From positions 620,001 through 684,000 of the forward strand of contig NZ_JABJQZ010000002.1 of assembly GCF_013155335.1 (NCBI RefSeq): DNA of 64,000 nt. The letters run 5' to 3'. Positions 16,607 through 24,352 of the stretch are shown piece after piece. This DNA comes from Nocardioides sp. zg-1230. Lineage in GTDB: Bacteria; Actinomycetota; Actinomycetes; Propionibacteriales; Nocardioidaceae. The position numbers and the translations under genes are program-made. Positions within the stretch are counted from its first letter, which is position 1; each line of letters begins with the position of its first letter. Below the pieces are notes generated by a model that saw only the letters and a program-made list of their open reading frames with translations, was not told the DNA's origin and made no database searches.

Positions 16607-17791
16607 ATGGTTGAAGACATCTCGGCGCCGCGGCTCACGGAGACCGGTCCACCACCTCCCGACGTCCAGGACGAGCCCACCGCCGAGCCACCGGAGCCTG
16701 CAGCAGCCGGGCGGGTGCCGCTGCACCGGTTGCTGACCGCGGTCACGCTCAGCCCCGCGGAGGCCTCCCTCGTGTCCGTCCGGCTGCTCGAGTCCGTCGG
16801 TGCGTCGCGGGCGACAGGTGGGTCGCTGTCCGACGACGACCTCTGGGCGGCAGCCCTGACCCGCTCCGGCGGCGTCGCGGCCACGCGCGCGGAGGGGAAC
16901 GCCGGTGCCGCGCTCGACGAGCTCCTCGGTCAGCTGTGCCGCAACGCTCGACGGCTGCCGGCCCACCCGGCACCTGCCCAGCTCGTGCTGCTGCGCAGGC
17001 TGGAGGAGGCGGCCGCGGAGCCGGGCCTGGAACCGGGCGCGCGAGCGGCCCGGCTCGAGGCGGGACTGGTGGAGGTCCTGGGTGCGAGCGCACCCCAGCG
17101 TCTCGGCGCCCAGCTGGCCGACCTCGTCGGCGCGTCCGCGCACCTCGCTGCCAGCACCCGGGCGCCGCTCGCCGTCGCGAGCCCTCCCGTGACGAGGCTA
17201 GCCCGGTCGCGCCCACCGTGGCATGGCCGGCCCTCGGGGCGTCGGCGGCGGCCCGCCCGCCGCGCCGCGGCGATCGCCCTGCTCCTGGTGGCGGCCGCGG
17301 CGGGCAGCGGTTACGTGCTGACCCGCCGCACGGGTGACGCGAGCGCCGGTGCGGAGGGTGGCGACCCCGCCACTGCCGCCCCGTCCGGGGAAGCCCGCAC
17401 CTCGCCCACGCCCTCCGAGCGGCCGGCCCGGCCGCGCTTCGCGAGCCTCGCACCGCGGCAGGCCGGAGCGGTCACCGGTCTCGAGCTCCGGCCCGTCGCC
17501 GGGTGCGACAGGGGAGCGCCGTGCCCGGTCACGGTGACGGTGCGCCTGCGTCCCGCCTCGGACGTCCGGGTCGTGACCTGGCGCGTGGGCACGGCGACGT
17601 CGTGCGCCGGCGAGCTCCGCTGGTCACCTCCGGTCGGCGTGGGCGCGCAGCCCGGCTGGACGCGCGTCTACGCCACCTCATCGGTCCCGATCCCCGAGCG
17701 GGGCCCGGTGGTGCTCGTCGCGGCGACGACGACCCCTGCCCGCGCCCAGTCGCCCCCGGTGCCCGTCGCCGGGTCCTCCCCGAGCTGCTAG
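16607..17791 (+). CDS. Bitopic membrane protein of unknown function in the wall-synthesis operon
   Basis: I do not recognise this 394-residue protein. It has a proline-rich N-terminus (to about 35), an alpha-helical cytoplasmic domain (about 38-185), a basic stretch GRRRRPARR and one membrane span (about 219-238). After that comes a Ser/Thr/Pro-rich stalk and an extracytoplasmic beta domain (about 285-394) with four cysteines (300, 306, 333, 394). The topology, cytoplasmic domain then one span then outside beta domain, recalls RodZ, which links MreB to the wall machinery, but no sequence similarity is visible. It ends six bases before the SEDS-PBP fusion start, so the two are surely co-transcribed. 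Confidence 0.6.
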   Translation: MVEDISAPRLTETGPPPPDVQDEPTAEPPEPAAAGRVPLHRLLTAVTLSPAEASLVSVRLLESVGASRATGGSLSDDDLWAAALTRSGGVAATRAEGNAGAALDELLGQLCRNARRLPAHPAPAQLVLLRRLEEAAAEPGLEPGARAARLEAGLVEVLGASAPQRLGAQLADLVGASAHLAASTRAPLAVASPPVTRLARSRPPWHGRPSGRRRRPARRAAAIALLLVAAAAGSGYVLTRRTGDASAGAEGGDPATAAPSGEARTSPTPSERPARPRFASLAPRQAGAVTGLELRPVAGCDRGAPCPVTVTVRLRPASDVRVVTWRVGTATSCAGELRWSPPVGVGAQPGWTRVYATSSVPIPERGPVVLVAATTTPARAQSPPVPVAGSSPSC

Positions 17792-17797
17792 CCGGCC

Positions 17798-20722
17798 ATG
17801 CTCAGCGTGGAGCGCGGGCTGCTGGGCGCACGTCCGTCCCGCCCGCAACCGGGCCGTCCGGCCCGCCTCCCCGTCCCGCGCCTCCTCGATCCCCTCGCCG
17901 TCGGAGCAGTGGCGCTCCTCGTGGCACTCGGCCTGGCCAACCTCGCCGCCCTGGGTGACCAGGCGGCCGTACGGCACCAGCTGGTCGTCGTGGTCTGCGG
18001 CGTGGTGCTCTTCGTCGTCCTCAGCCGGTGGCGTACCGCCGGCCTGCGCTGGCTGGCGTGGGGCTGCTACGGCGTGAGCGTCCTGCTGCTGTTCGCGGTC
18101 GACGTGGGTGGCATGTCGGTGCGGGGTGCCCAGCGATGGATCGCCCTCGGGCCCTTCTCGATGCAGCCGTCCGAGCTCGCCAAGCTCGGCCTGCTCCTCG
18201 TGCTGGCCCTGGTCCTCGGGAGCGACCGGTCGTGGCCACGCCGGCTCGCGACCGCCGCGCTCGTCGCCGCCGTGCCGATCGGCCTCGTCCTCCTCCAGCC
18301 CGACCTGTCGACCGCACTGGTCCTGTGTGCCCTGACCGGGACGATGCTGGTGCTGGGCCGGATCCCGTTCAAGGTCCTCGTGCCGTTGCTCGTCCTCGGT
18401 GCCGTCGCGCTGCCGTTCGCCGAGCAGCTGCTCCACCCCTACCAGCAGGAGCGGCTGCACGCCTTCCTGAGCGGGTCGACCGACGTCGACGGGCCGGGGT
18501 GGGCGATCCGCCAGATGCACATCGCGCTGGCCTGGGGCGGCCTGACCGGCGGCGCGGACCACCCGCTTCACCAGCTCGTCGGGCTCTACCTGCCGGACCG
18601 GCACACCGACCTGGCGTTCGCCAGCATCGTCGAGCAGTTCGGGATCCTGGCCGGGTCGGCGGCCGTGCTCGCCGCGACGGTGCTCGTCTGGCGGGTCGTC
18701 GGCACCAGCCGCCACAGCCGCAACCGTCCCGCAGCACTGGCCGCGGCCGGGTTCGCGGCGCTGGTCAGCGTCGAGGTCGCGGTCTCGGGGGCAGGCAACC
18801 TCGGACTGATCCCCACGGCAGGGGTGCCGTTCCCCCTGCTGAGCTACGGCGGTACGGCGGCCGCGGTGCACATCGCCGCCCTCGGGCTGGTGCTGGCGCT
18901 GGGCGCGGACGGCGAGGCCCACCGCCTCTGGCTCCGCGGCCGGCCGGACCGGGCCCGGCCGCGCTTGCTCCGCACGACGGCCGTCGCGGTGACGGCCCTC
19001 CTGGTCGCGATGGTCGGCTTCGTCTGGCAGCTGCAGAGCGCGCAGGGCTCCCAGCTGCGCGAGGCCGCGCTCGACCAGATGCTGCGCTGCACCCGGGTCC
19101 CCGCAGCGCGCGGGGAGATCACCGACCGGCACGGGGCACTGCTCGCCCTCGACGTCCGGCGGCACCGGGTGGCGGTGGTGCCGGCCCTGGTGCGGCGCGC
19201 CGACGTGCCCACCCTCGCCGCCCTCACGGCGCGGCCCGAGAGCGGCCTGCGTCGCGTGCTGCGCCGGAACCGGGCGAGCCGTGACCTGACCGTGGCCTCC
19301 CTCCCGCCGGCGGCCGGTCGACGCGTCCGCGCTGCCGCACTGCCCGGGGTCTTCGTGGTGCCGGAGACCCGTCGGCGCTACCCCGCCGGGGACGTGCTCG
19401 GCCCGGTCCTCGGCTGGACGGGCGTGGCCACCCCCGTCGAGATGGAGCGCTGGCCCGACCTGGCCCTCGGGGCGATCGCCGGCCGCGCCGGCCTCGAGCA
19501 GGTCTACGACCCGATCCTGCGCGGCACCGACGGACGCCAGTGCGTCTACGTCACCCCGGCGGGCACGCCGATGGCGATGGGCCCGTACACCGCGCCCCGT
19601 CGGGGGAGGACCCTGCGCCTCACCGTCGACCTCGGTCTGCAGCGCGAGCTCACCCGGTCCCTCGACGCCGTCCTGCGCAGCAGGCCGGGCCAGCCGCTCG
19701 GGGACCTCGGCGGAGCGGTGCTCCTCGACCCGCGGAACGGGCAGGTCCTGGCGACGGCCAGCCGACCGTCGTACGACAACCGGATCTTCGGACCGCCCGT
19801 CGACAACCGCGCGCTGGCCCGGGCGTCGCGGCAGCCCGGGAGCCCGATGCTCGACCACGTGACCCAGGTGGCAGCGCCGCCCGGGTCGACGTTCAAGCTC
19901 GTCGTGGCGGCCGCCAGCATGAGGGACGGCACGGTGCCACCGGACCGGGTGCTGCCGGGCGGCGGCTCGTGGACGCTGGGCGACCACTCCTTCGGCAACT
20001 GGATGCCCCTGCCCGCGCAGGACCTGCCGAGCGCGATCTCCTGGTCCAACAACGTGTACTTCTACCAGCTCGCCTGGGCGATGGGCCCGGAGCCGATGAT
20101 CAGCACGGCACGGAGCCTGGGCGTCGGCCGACCGTCCGGCATCGACCTGCCCGGGGAGGTCGGCGGCTACCTCGGCACCCCGGACTCGGTCGCCCGCGAC
20201 GGCGGGACGTGGTTCCCCGGCTCCACCGTCATCCTCGGCATCGGACAGGGCTACCTGACGGTCACGCCGCTGCAGGACGCCCTCTGGACCGCAGGGATCG
20301 CGACCGGCGCCATGGTCACGCCGCACCTCGGCCTGGCGTACGGCGAGGGGCGGGGCCGCACGTCGCTCCGGTGGCCACGACCCCGGCGGTTGCCGTACGC
20401 CGACAGGCTGGGGCCGGTCCGCGACGGCATGGCCCTCGCCGCGTCGTCCGGCACCGCGGGCATCCTGACGGCCCTGCCCGTCAAGGCCGGCGCGAAGACG
20501 GGGTCCGCCCAGGACCCGTCGGCGCTCAACGGTGCTCCGGACTCGTGGTTCACCGCAGCCGCCCCGATCGAGCGCCCGCGCGTCGTGGCGACCTCGTTCG
20601 TCCGCGGCGGTGGTCACGGGGTCAGCACGTCCGGCGCCGTCGTGCTTCCGGTCCTGCAGTACTTCTTCGACCACGAGGAGGAGATCCTGCGCACGGGACG
20701 TCCTCCGTCCCGGCGCCGGTGA
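17798..20722 (+). CDS. RodA/FtsW (SEDS glycosyltransferase)-class B PBP (transpeptidase) fusion
   Basis: One 974-residue chain joins two enzymes that are normally separate partners. Residues about 25-380 are a SEDS polytopic domain that polymerises lipid II: the AQRWIALGPFSMQPSELAK loop, and LPDRHTDLAFASIVEQFG, whose Asp271 matches the essential SEDS aspartate, then VPFPLLSYGGT. A further span (about 392-410) leads to the class B PBP part: pedestal with RGEITDRHG (438-446), RRRYPAGDVLGPVLG, and a transpeptidase with S697-T-F-K700, S750-N-N752 and K900-T-G902, all three catalytic motifs intact. There is no frameshift or stop at the junction. It follows the bitopic protein gene by six bases and converges on mreB, which suggests an elongation rather than division role. 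Confidence 0.92.
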   Translation: MLSVERGLLGARPSRPQPGRPARLPVPRLLDPLAVGAVALLVALGLANLAALGDQAAVRHQLVVVVCGVVLFVVLSRWRTAGLRWLAWGCYGVSVLLLFAVDVGGMSVRGAQRWIALGPFSMQPSELAKLGLLLVLALVLGSDRSWPRRLATAALVAAVPIGLVLLQPDLSTALVLCALTGTMLVLGRIPFKVLVPLLVLGAVALPFAEQLLHPYQQERLHAFLSGSTDVDGPGWAIRQMHIALAWGGLTGGADHPLHQLVGLYLPDRHTDLAFASIVEQFGILAGSAAVLAATVLVWRVVGTSRHSRNRPAALAAAGFAALVSVEVAVSGAGNLGLIPTAGVPFPLLSYGGTAAAVHIAALGLVLALGADGEAHRLWLRGRPDRARPRLLRTTAVAVTALLVAMVGFVWQLQSAQGSQLREAALDQMLRCTRVPAARGEITDRHGALLALDVRRHRVAVVPALVRRADVPTLAALTARPESGLRRVLRRNRASRDLTVASLPPAAGRRVRAAALPGVFVVPETRRRYPAGDVLGPVLGWTGVATPVEMERWPDLALGAIAGRAGLEQVYDPILRGTDGRQCVYVTPAGTPMAMGPYTAPRRGRTLRLTVDLGLQRELTRSLDAVLRSRPGQPLGDLGGAVLLDPRNGQVLATASRPSYDNRIFGPPVDNRALARASRQPGSPMLDHVTQVAAPPGSTFKLVVAAASMRDGTVPPDRVLPGGGSWTLGDHSFGNWMPLPAQDLPSAISWSNNVYFYQLAWAMGPEPMISTARSLGVGRPSGIDLPGEVGGYLGTPDSVARDGGTWFPGSTVILGIGQGYLTVTPLQDALWTAGIATGAMVTPHLGLAYGEGRGRTSLRWPRPRRLPYADRLGPVRDGMALAASSGTAGILTALPVKAGAKTGSAQDPSALNGAPDSWFTAAAPIERPRVVATSFVRGGGHGVSTSGAVVLPVLQYFFDHEEEILRTGRPPSRRR

Positions 20723-20746
20723 CCGGCTGCAGCCCCGACTTCGTGG

Positions 20747-21766
20747 TCAGGCGGCGTCGAGGAAGGTGTCCTCGTAGGCGCGCACCACGTCGGGGATGGC
20801 CAGGCAGCGCGCGGCGCCCTCCGCCACGCAGTACAGCGGTCGCTCGGCCATCCGCACGGGGAAGCCCAGCGCCGCCTCGACGAGCTCGTCGAAGCCCCGC
20901 AGCAGGCTGGAGCCGCCGAACACCGTCACGCCCTCGCTGAGGATGTCGTCGGCCGCTTGCGGCGGCAGGTCGTCGAGGACGCCCGCGAGCGAGGCGATGA
21001 TGACGTCGGCCGTGGGCCTCAACGCCTCGAGGACCTCGGCGAGCTCGATCGTCTTCAGCCGCGGCCGACCCGTGGCGAGGTCGATGCCCTGCACCACCGT
21101 CGTGAGGCGGTCGTCCCCGTCCACCGCGCACTTCAGGGTCTCGGCCATCAGCTCGCCGACGAGCAGCTGGTGCTCGGCGCGCAGGTAGCGGTGGAGGGTC
21201 AGCGTCATCTCGTCGCCCGCGACCCGGGACGACCGGTGCGACAGGACGCCGCCGTAGCAGAACGCGGTGATCTCCGAGGTGCCGCCGCCGATGTCGAGGA
21301 CCATGTGAGCGCGGGGCTCGAGGGGGTTGAGGTCGCACCCGAGGGCTCCGGCGATGGGCTCGGGCACCAGCACCGGCTTCCGCATCCCCGCCTCGTCCGC
21401 CACCTCCAGCAGCGCTCGACGCTCGAGCGCGGTCGCGCCGGCCGGCACCCCGATGACCGCTCGTGCGCCGACCCGCTGCCACGGGGGCAGCGCCGCCCTG
21501 TCGAGGAGCGCGGCCATGAAGGCCCGCGCGGCCTCGAGGTCCACGATCACCCCGTCGTGGAGGGGCCGCATGGCGGTGAGCCCGACCGGGCAGCGGCCGA
21601 GCAGGTCGCGCGCCTCGTGCCCGACCAGGAGCGGGCGCACGCGTCGCCGGCCCGCCTCGGACGGGCGCACGACCATGATGGACGGCTCGTCCAGCACCAC
21701 GCCGCGCGTGCGGTGGCAGACCACCGTGTTCGCGGTTCCGAGGTCGATCCCGAATCCACCGCTCAT
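20747..21766 (-). CDS. mreB: MreB-like actin-fold rod-shape protein
   Basis: The 339-residue bacterial actin has the nucleotide-binding signatures GIDLGTANTVV (phosphate 1), LDIGGGTSEITAF (phosphate 2) and VTVFGGSSLLRGFDEL (adenosine), plus VPEPIAGALG, where the hydrolysis-related glutamate sits. MreB filaments under the membrane direct the wall elongation machinery. The sequence is more divergent than typical MreB (for instance FGGSS instead of TGGGA), so it may be a secondary MreB or Mbl paralogue. ATG 21766 is preceded by AGGGGG. MreC and MreD are not in the window. The gene converges with the SEDS-PBP fusion, with 24 bases between stops. Confidence 0.85.
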   Translation of the reverse strand: MSGGFGIDLGTANTVVCHRTRGVVLDEPSIMVVRPSEAGRRRVRPLLVGHEARDLLGRCPVGLTAMRPLHDGVIVDLEAARAFMAALLDRAALPPWQRVGARAVIGVPAGATALERRALLEVADEAGMRKPVLVPEPIAGALGCDLNPLEPRAHMVLDIGGGTSEITAFCYGGVLSHRSSRVAGDEMTLTLHRYLRAEHQLLVGELMAETLKCAVDGDDRLTTVVQGIDLATGRPRLKTIELAEVLEALRPTADVIIASLAGVLDDLPPQAADDILSEGVTVFGGSSLLRGFDELVEAALGFPVRMAERPLYCVAEGAARCLAIPDVVRAYEDTFLDAA

Positions 21767-21801
21767 GTGCGCCCCCTGCGTCGACCTGGAGTCCTGGTCA
21801 G

Positions 21802-21845
21802 ACGGTACGACGCCGCTGCCGCGTGGACAGGAGTCTTTGGTCCCG
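21802..21845 (-). promoter_or_regulatory. mreB promoter with the shared box
   Basis: On the minus strand CGGGACCAAAGACTCC (21845-21830) precedes TACCGT (21807-21802), a plausible -10, with 25 bases between CCAAAGAC and the hexamer. Transcription would start near 21795, about 30 bases upstream of the ATG. Orientation and spacing match the box ahead of the operon at 16607. Confidence 0.45.
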
Positions 21846-21884
21846 AAGTCAGGTCACCGCACGCGGCCGTCCAGGCCCGGCCGG

Positions 21885-21920
21885 AAATGACGAACGGACC
21901 CACGTCTGTCGTGAGTCCGT
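21885..21920 (-). terminator. Terminator of tRNA-Arg
   Basis: Downstream of the tRNA on the minus strand, ACGGACTCACG and CGTGGGTCCGT form an 11-bp stem (one G-T pair) with an ACAGA loop (21920-21894). It is followed by TTCGTCATTT, a modest T-rich tail. Confidence 0.75.
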
Positions 21921-21949
21921 TGTCGCTGATGTCCTGAGACATCACAGGG

Positions 21950-22022
21950 CGCCTCCGGCAGGATTCGAACCTGCGGCACCTGGTACCGGAAACCAGTGCT
22001 CTATCCCCTGAGCTACGGAGGC
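21950..22022 (-). tRNA. tRNA-Arg (anticodon CCG)
   Basis: The minus strand from 22022 folds into a complete cloverleaf: acceptor GCCTCCG with CGGAGGC, D-stem GCTC/GAGC, anticodon stem CTGGT/ACCAG with loop TTCCGGT, five-base variable loop, T-stem GCAGG/CCTGC with TTCGAAT. The anticodon CCG reads CGG. The discriminator is G (complement of 21950), and the 3' CCA is not encoded. It lies upstream of argS, whose product charges it, although the two are on opposite strands and separated by a thioesterase gene. Confidence 0.97.
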
Positions 22023-22062
22023 CCGCACCGTTCCGGACCGCTCCGGACCTGGTGCGCGGTGA

Positions 22063-22092
22063 AGACTACCGGTCGCCCGGCGCCGTGGTGAA
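22063..22092 (-). promoter_or_regulatory. Promoter of tRNA-Arg
   Basis: Minus-strand TTCACC (22092-22087) and TAGTCT (22068-22063) are separated by 18 bases. The expected start is near 22056, about 34 bases before the mature tRNA 5' end. Confidence 0.5.
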
Positions 22093-22098
22093 ACCGCC

Positions 22099-22596
22099 TC
22101 AGCGCAGCGCGAGCGACCCGGACGTGTCGGCCGGGAAGGGTAGGGCCTCGTGCTCGCCGATCCGGGCGTCGAGCTTGGCCGCGACGTCCTCGGGCCAGGG
22201 TGCGGTGCGCCGGTCCTCCAGCTCGATGTGGAGGAAGATCTCCTCGACCACGCACGCCACCCGCTGGTGCGTCTCGTCGAGCAGGTAGATCAGCACGTGG
22301 GCGGCCCGCTCGGAGCGGCCCAGCATGCGCACCCGCGCCGACATCGTGTCGCCGGTGCGCAGCTCGTTGAGGTAGGTGACGTGGTGCTCGGCGGTGAAGC
22401 ACGCGTGACCGTGGGTCAGGGGCCACATCTGCGGGATGCCGACCTCGACGAGCGACTCGTCGAGCCCCTCGCTGGCGATGCCGATGTAGTGGCGGACGTT
22501 GAGGTGGCCGTTGATGTCCTCGAAGGGCATGGGCACGGGCTGCTCGACGTAGGCCGGGAGATCGATCAGCTGGTCGTAGGTGGGGTGCGTCGTCAC
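22099..22596 (-). CDS. Acyl-CoA thioesterase, 4HBT hot-dog fold
   Basis: The 165-residue single hot-dog domain shows the 4HBT-type active-site segment PFEDINGHLNVRHYIGIASEG, in which Asp and the following His-x-Asn are conserved. HHVTYLNELRTGD and the SERAAHVLIYLLDETHQRVAC strands follow. It would hydrolyse an acyl-CoA thioester; chain preference is not evident. GTG 22596 is divergent from argS, 95 bases away. Confidence 0.82.
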   Translation of the reverse strand: MTTHPTYDQLIDLPAYVEQPVPMPFEDINGHLNVRHYIGIASEGLDESLVEVGIPQMWPLTHGHACFTAEHHVTYLNELRTGDTMSARVRMLGRSERAAHVLIYLLDETHQRVACVVEEIFLHIELEDRRTAPWPEDVAAKLDARIGEHEALPFPADTSGSLALR

Positions 22597-22678
22597 GCCC
22601 AGAACCCTAGGGCAGGACGTGCTGCGGGTCTGTGGGCCACGGCGTGAAACCGGTTCGGTCCCTGCTGCGGGCCGCCGA

Positions 22679-22684
22679 TAGGCT
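22679..22684 (+). promoter_or_regulatory. -10 element of a probable leaderless argS promoter
   Basis: TAGGCT ends six bases before GTG 22691 and no ribosome binding site is present, so argS is probably read from a leaderless mRNA. TTCGGT at 22654-22659 is a weak -35 candidate. Confidence 0.5.
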
Positions 22685-22690
22685 TGCCCG

Positions 22691-24346
22691 GTGAATCCTG
22701 ATCAGCTCTCCGAGACCATCGTCGACGTGCTGGAGGCCCTCGTGGCCGACGGCGCGATCACGCTGCCCGACGGCGTACCGACCCAGGTCACGGTGGAGCG
22801 ACCCCGGCAGAAGGGGCACGGCGACTACGCCACGAACGTCGCGCTCCAGCTCGCCAAGAAGGCTGGAACGAACCCGCGGGCCTTCGCCGACCTCGTGGCC
22901 GAGCGCCTGCGCTCCTCCGACGGCATCGCCGAGGTCGAGGTCGCCGGGCCGGGCTTCCTCAACGTCACGGTCGAGGCCGGCGCCCAGGGGCAGGTCGCGG
23001 CCGACGTCGTCGCGGCGGGCGAGGCGTACGGCTCCTCCGACGCGTTCGCGGGCGAGAAGATCAACCTCGAGTTCGTCTCGGCGAACCCGACCGGGCCGCT
23101 CCACCTGGGCGGCGTGCGCTGGGCAGCGGTCGGCGACGCCCTGGGCCGGATCTTCGAGAAGACCGGTGCCGAGGTCACCCGGGAGTACTACTTCAACGAC
23201 CACGGCGCCCAGATCGACCGCTTCAGCTCGTCGCTGCTCGCGAGCGCCAAGGGCGAGCCGGCCCCTGAGGACGGCTACGGCGGCCAGTACATCCACGACA
23301 TCGCCTCGGCGGTCGTCGAGCGCCGCCCGGACGTCAAGGAGCTCGACGACGCCCAGGCCCAGGAGGTCTTCCGCGAGGTCGGCGTCGACATGATGTTCGA
23401 CGAGATCAAGAAGTCCCTGCACGACTTCGGGGTCGACTTCGACGTCTACTTCCACGAGAAGTCGCTCCACGACTCCGGTGCCGTCGAGCGCGCCATCGAG
23501 CGGCTCACCGAGATGGGCAACACCTACGAGGCCGACGGCGCGCTGTGGCTGCGCACCGAGCAGTACGGCGACGACAAGGACCGCGTGATCATCCGGTCCA
23601 ACGGCACCCCGGCCTACATCTCCGGCGACCTGGGCTACTACCTCGACAAGCGCGAGCGGGGCTTCGACCGCTGCTTCATCATGCTCGGCGCCGACCACCA
23701 CGGCTACGTCGGCCGGATGAACGCCATGTGCAGCGCGTTCGGCGACGAGCCGGGCAAGAACCTCGAGATCCTCATCGGCCAGATGGTCAACCTGCTCCGG
23801 GACGGCGAGCCGATGCGGATGTCCAAGCGCGCTGGCACGGTTGTCACCATCGACGACCTCGTCGACGCGATCGGCGTCGACGCCAGCCGCTACGCGCTGG
23901 CCCGCTACCACAGCGACAGCCCGATCGACATCGACCTCGACCTGTGGTCGCGCGCCACCAACGACAACCCCGTCTTCACCGTGCAGTACGCCCACGCGCG
24001 CGTGTCCAGCCTGATGCGCAACGCCGCCGACCTCGGTGTCACCGCCGCGTCGCACCCCGAGCTGCTCACGCACGAGAAGGAGGGCGAGCTCCTGCGTGCG
24101 CTCGCCGAGTTCCCGCGGGTGGTGAAGGCGGCCGCCGAGCTGCGCGAGCCGCACCGCGTGGCCCGCTACCTGGAGGAGCTGGCCGGCACCTACCACCGCT
24201 TCTACGACAGCTGCCGCGTGCTGCCGCGGGGTGATGAGGAGACGTCCGACCTCCACCGGGCGCGGCTGATGCTGGTCGACGCGACTCGCGTGGTCCTCGC
24301 CAACGGGCTCGACCTGCTCGGCGTCTCGGCTCCCGAGAGGATGTGA
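22691..24346 (+). CDS. argS: Arginyl-tRNA synthetase
   Basis: Class I synthetase charging tRNA-Arg, 551 residues. It has the N-terminal Add-1 domain, the HIGH-equivalent HLGG in [18 protein letters not shown] (about residues 135-147), and [15 protein letters not shown]. The KMSKS region is [18 protein letters not shown] (about 377 onward), and the C-terminal DALR anticodon-binding domain contains [14 protein letters not shown]. It heads the run argS-lysA-hom-thrC-thrB, with lysA six bases downstream, an arrangement conserved in actinobacteria. Confidence 0.96.
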   Translation: MNPDQLSETIVDVLEALVADGAITLPDGVPTQVTVERPRQKGHGDYATNVALQLAKKAGTNPRAFADLVAERLRSSDGIAEVEVAGPGFLNVTVEAGAQGQVAADVVAAGEAYGSSDAFAGEKINLEFVSANPTGPLHLGGVRWAAVGDALGRIFEKTGAEVTREYYFNDHGAQIDRFSSSLLASAKGEPAPEDGYGGQYIHDIASAVVERRPDVKELDDAQAQEVFREVGVDMMFDEIKKSLHDFGVDFDVYFHEKSLHDSGAVERAIERLTEMGNTYEADGALWLRTEQYGDDKDRVIIRSNGTPAYISGDLGYYLDKRERGFDRCFIMLGADHHGYVGRMNAMCSAFGDEPGKNLEILIGQMVNLLRDGEPMRMSKRAGTVVTIDDLVDAIGVDASRYALARYHSDSPIDIDLDLWSRATNDNPVFTVQYAHARVSSLMRNAADLGVTAASHPELLTHEKEGELLRALAEFPRVVKAAAELREPHRVARYLEELAGTYHRFYDSCRVLPRGDEETSDLHRARLMLVDATRVVLANGLDLLGVSAPERM

Positions 24347-24352
24347 TCGGGC

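Noticed and set aside
17678..20674. Open frame of 998 codons opposite the SEDS-PBP fusion
   Set aside because: No recognisable domain; the plus strand carries all catalytic motifs of two enzymes.
21950..22022. tRNA-Arg as an attachment site for an integrated element
   Set aside because: No integrase and no second copy of the tRNA 3' end were seen near it; both flanks are ordinary chromosomal genes.
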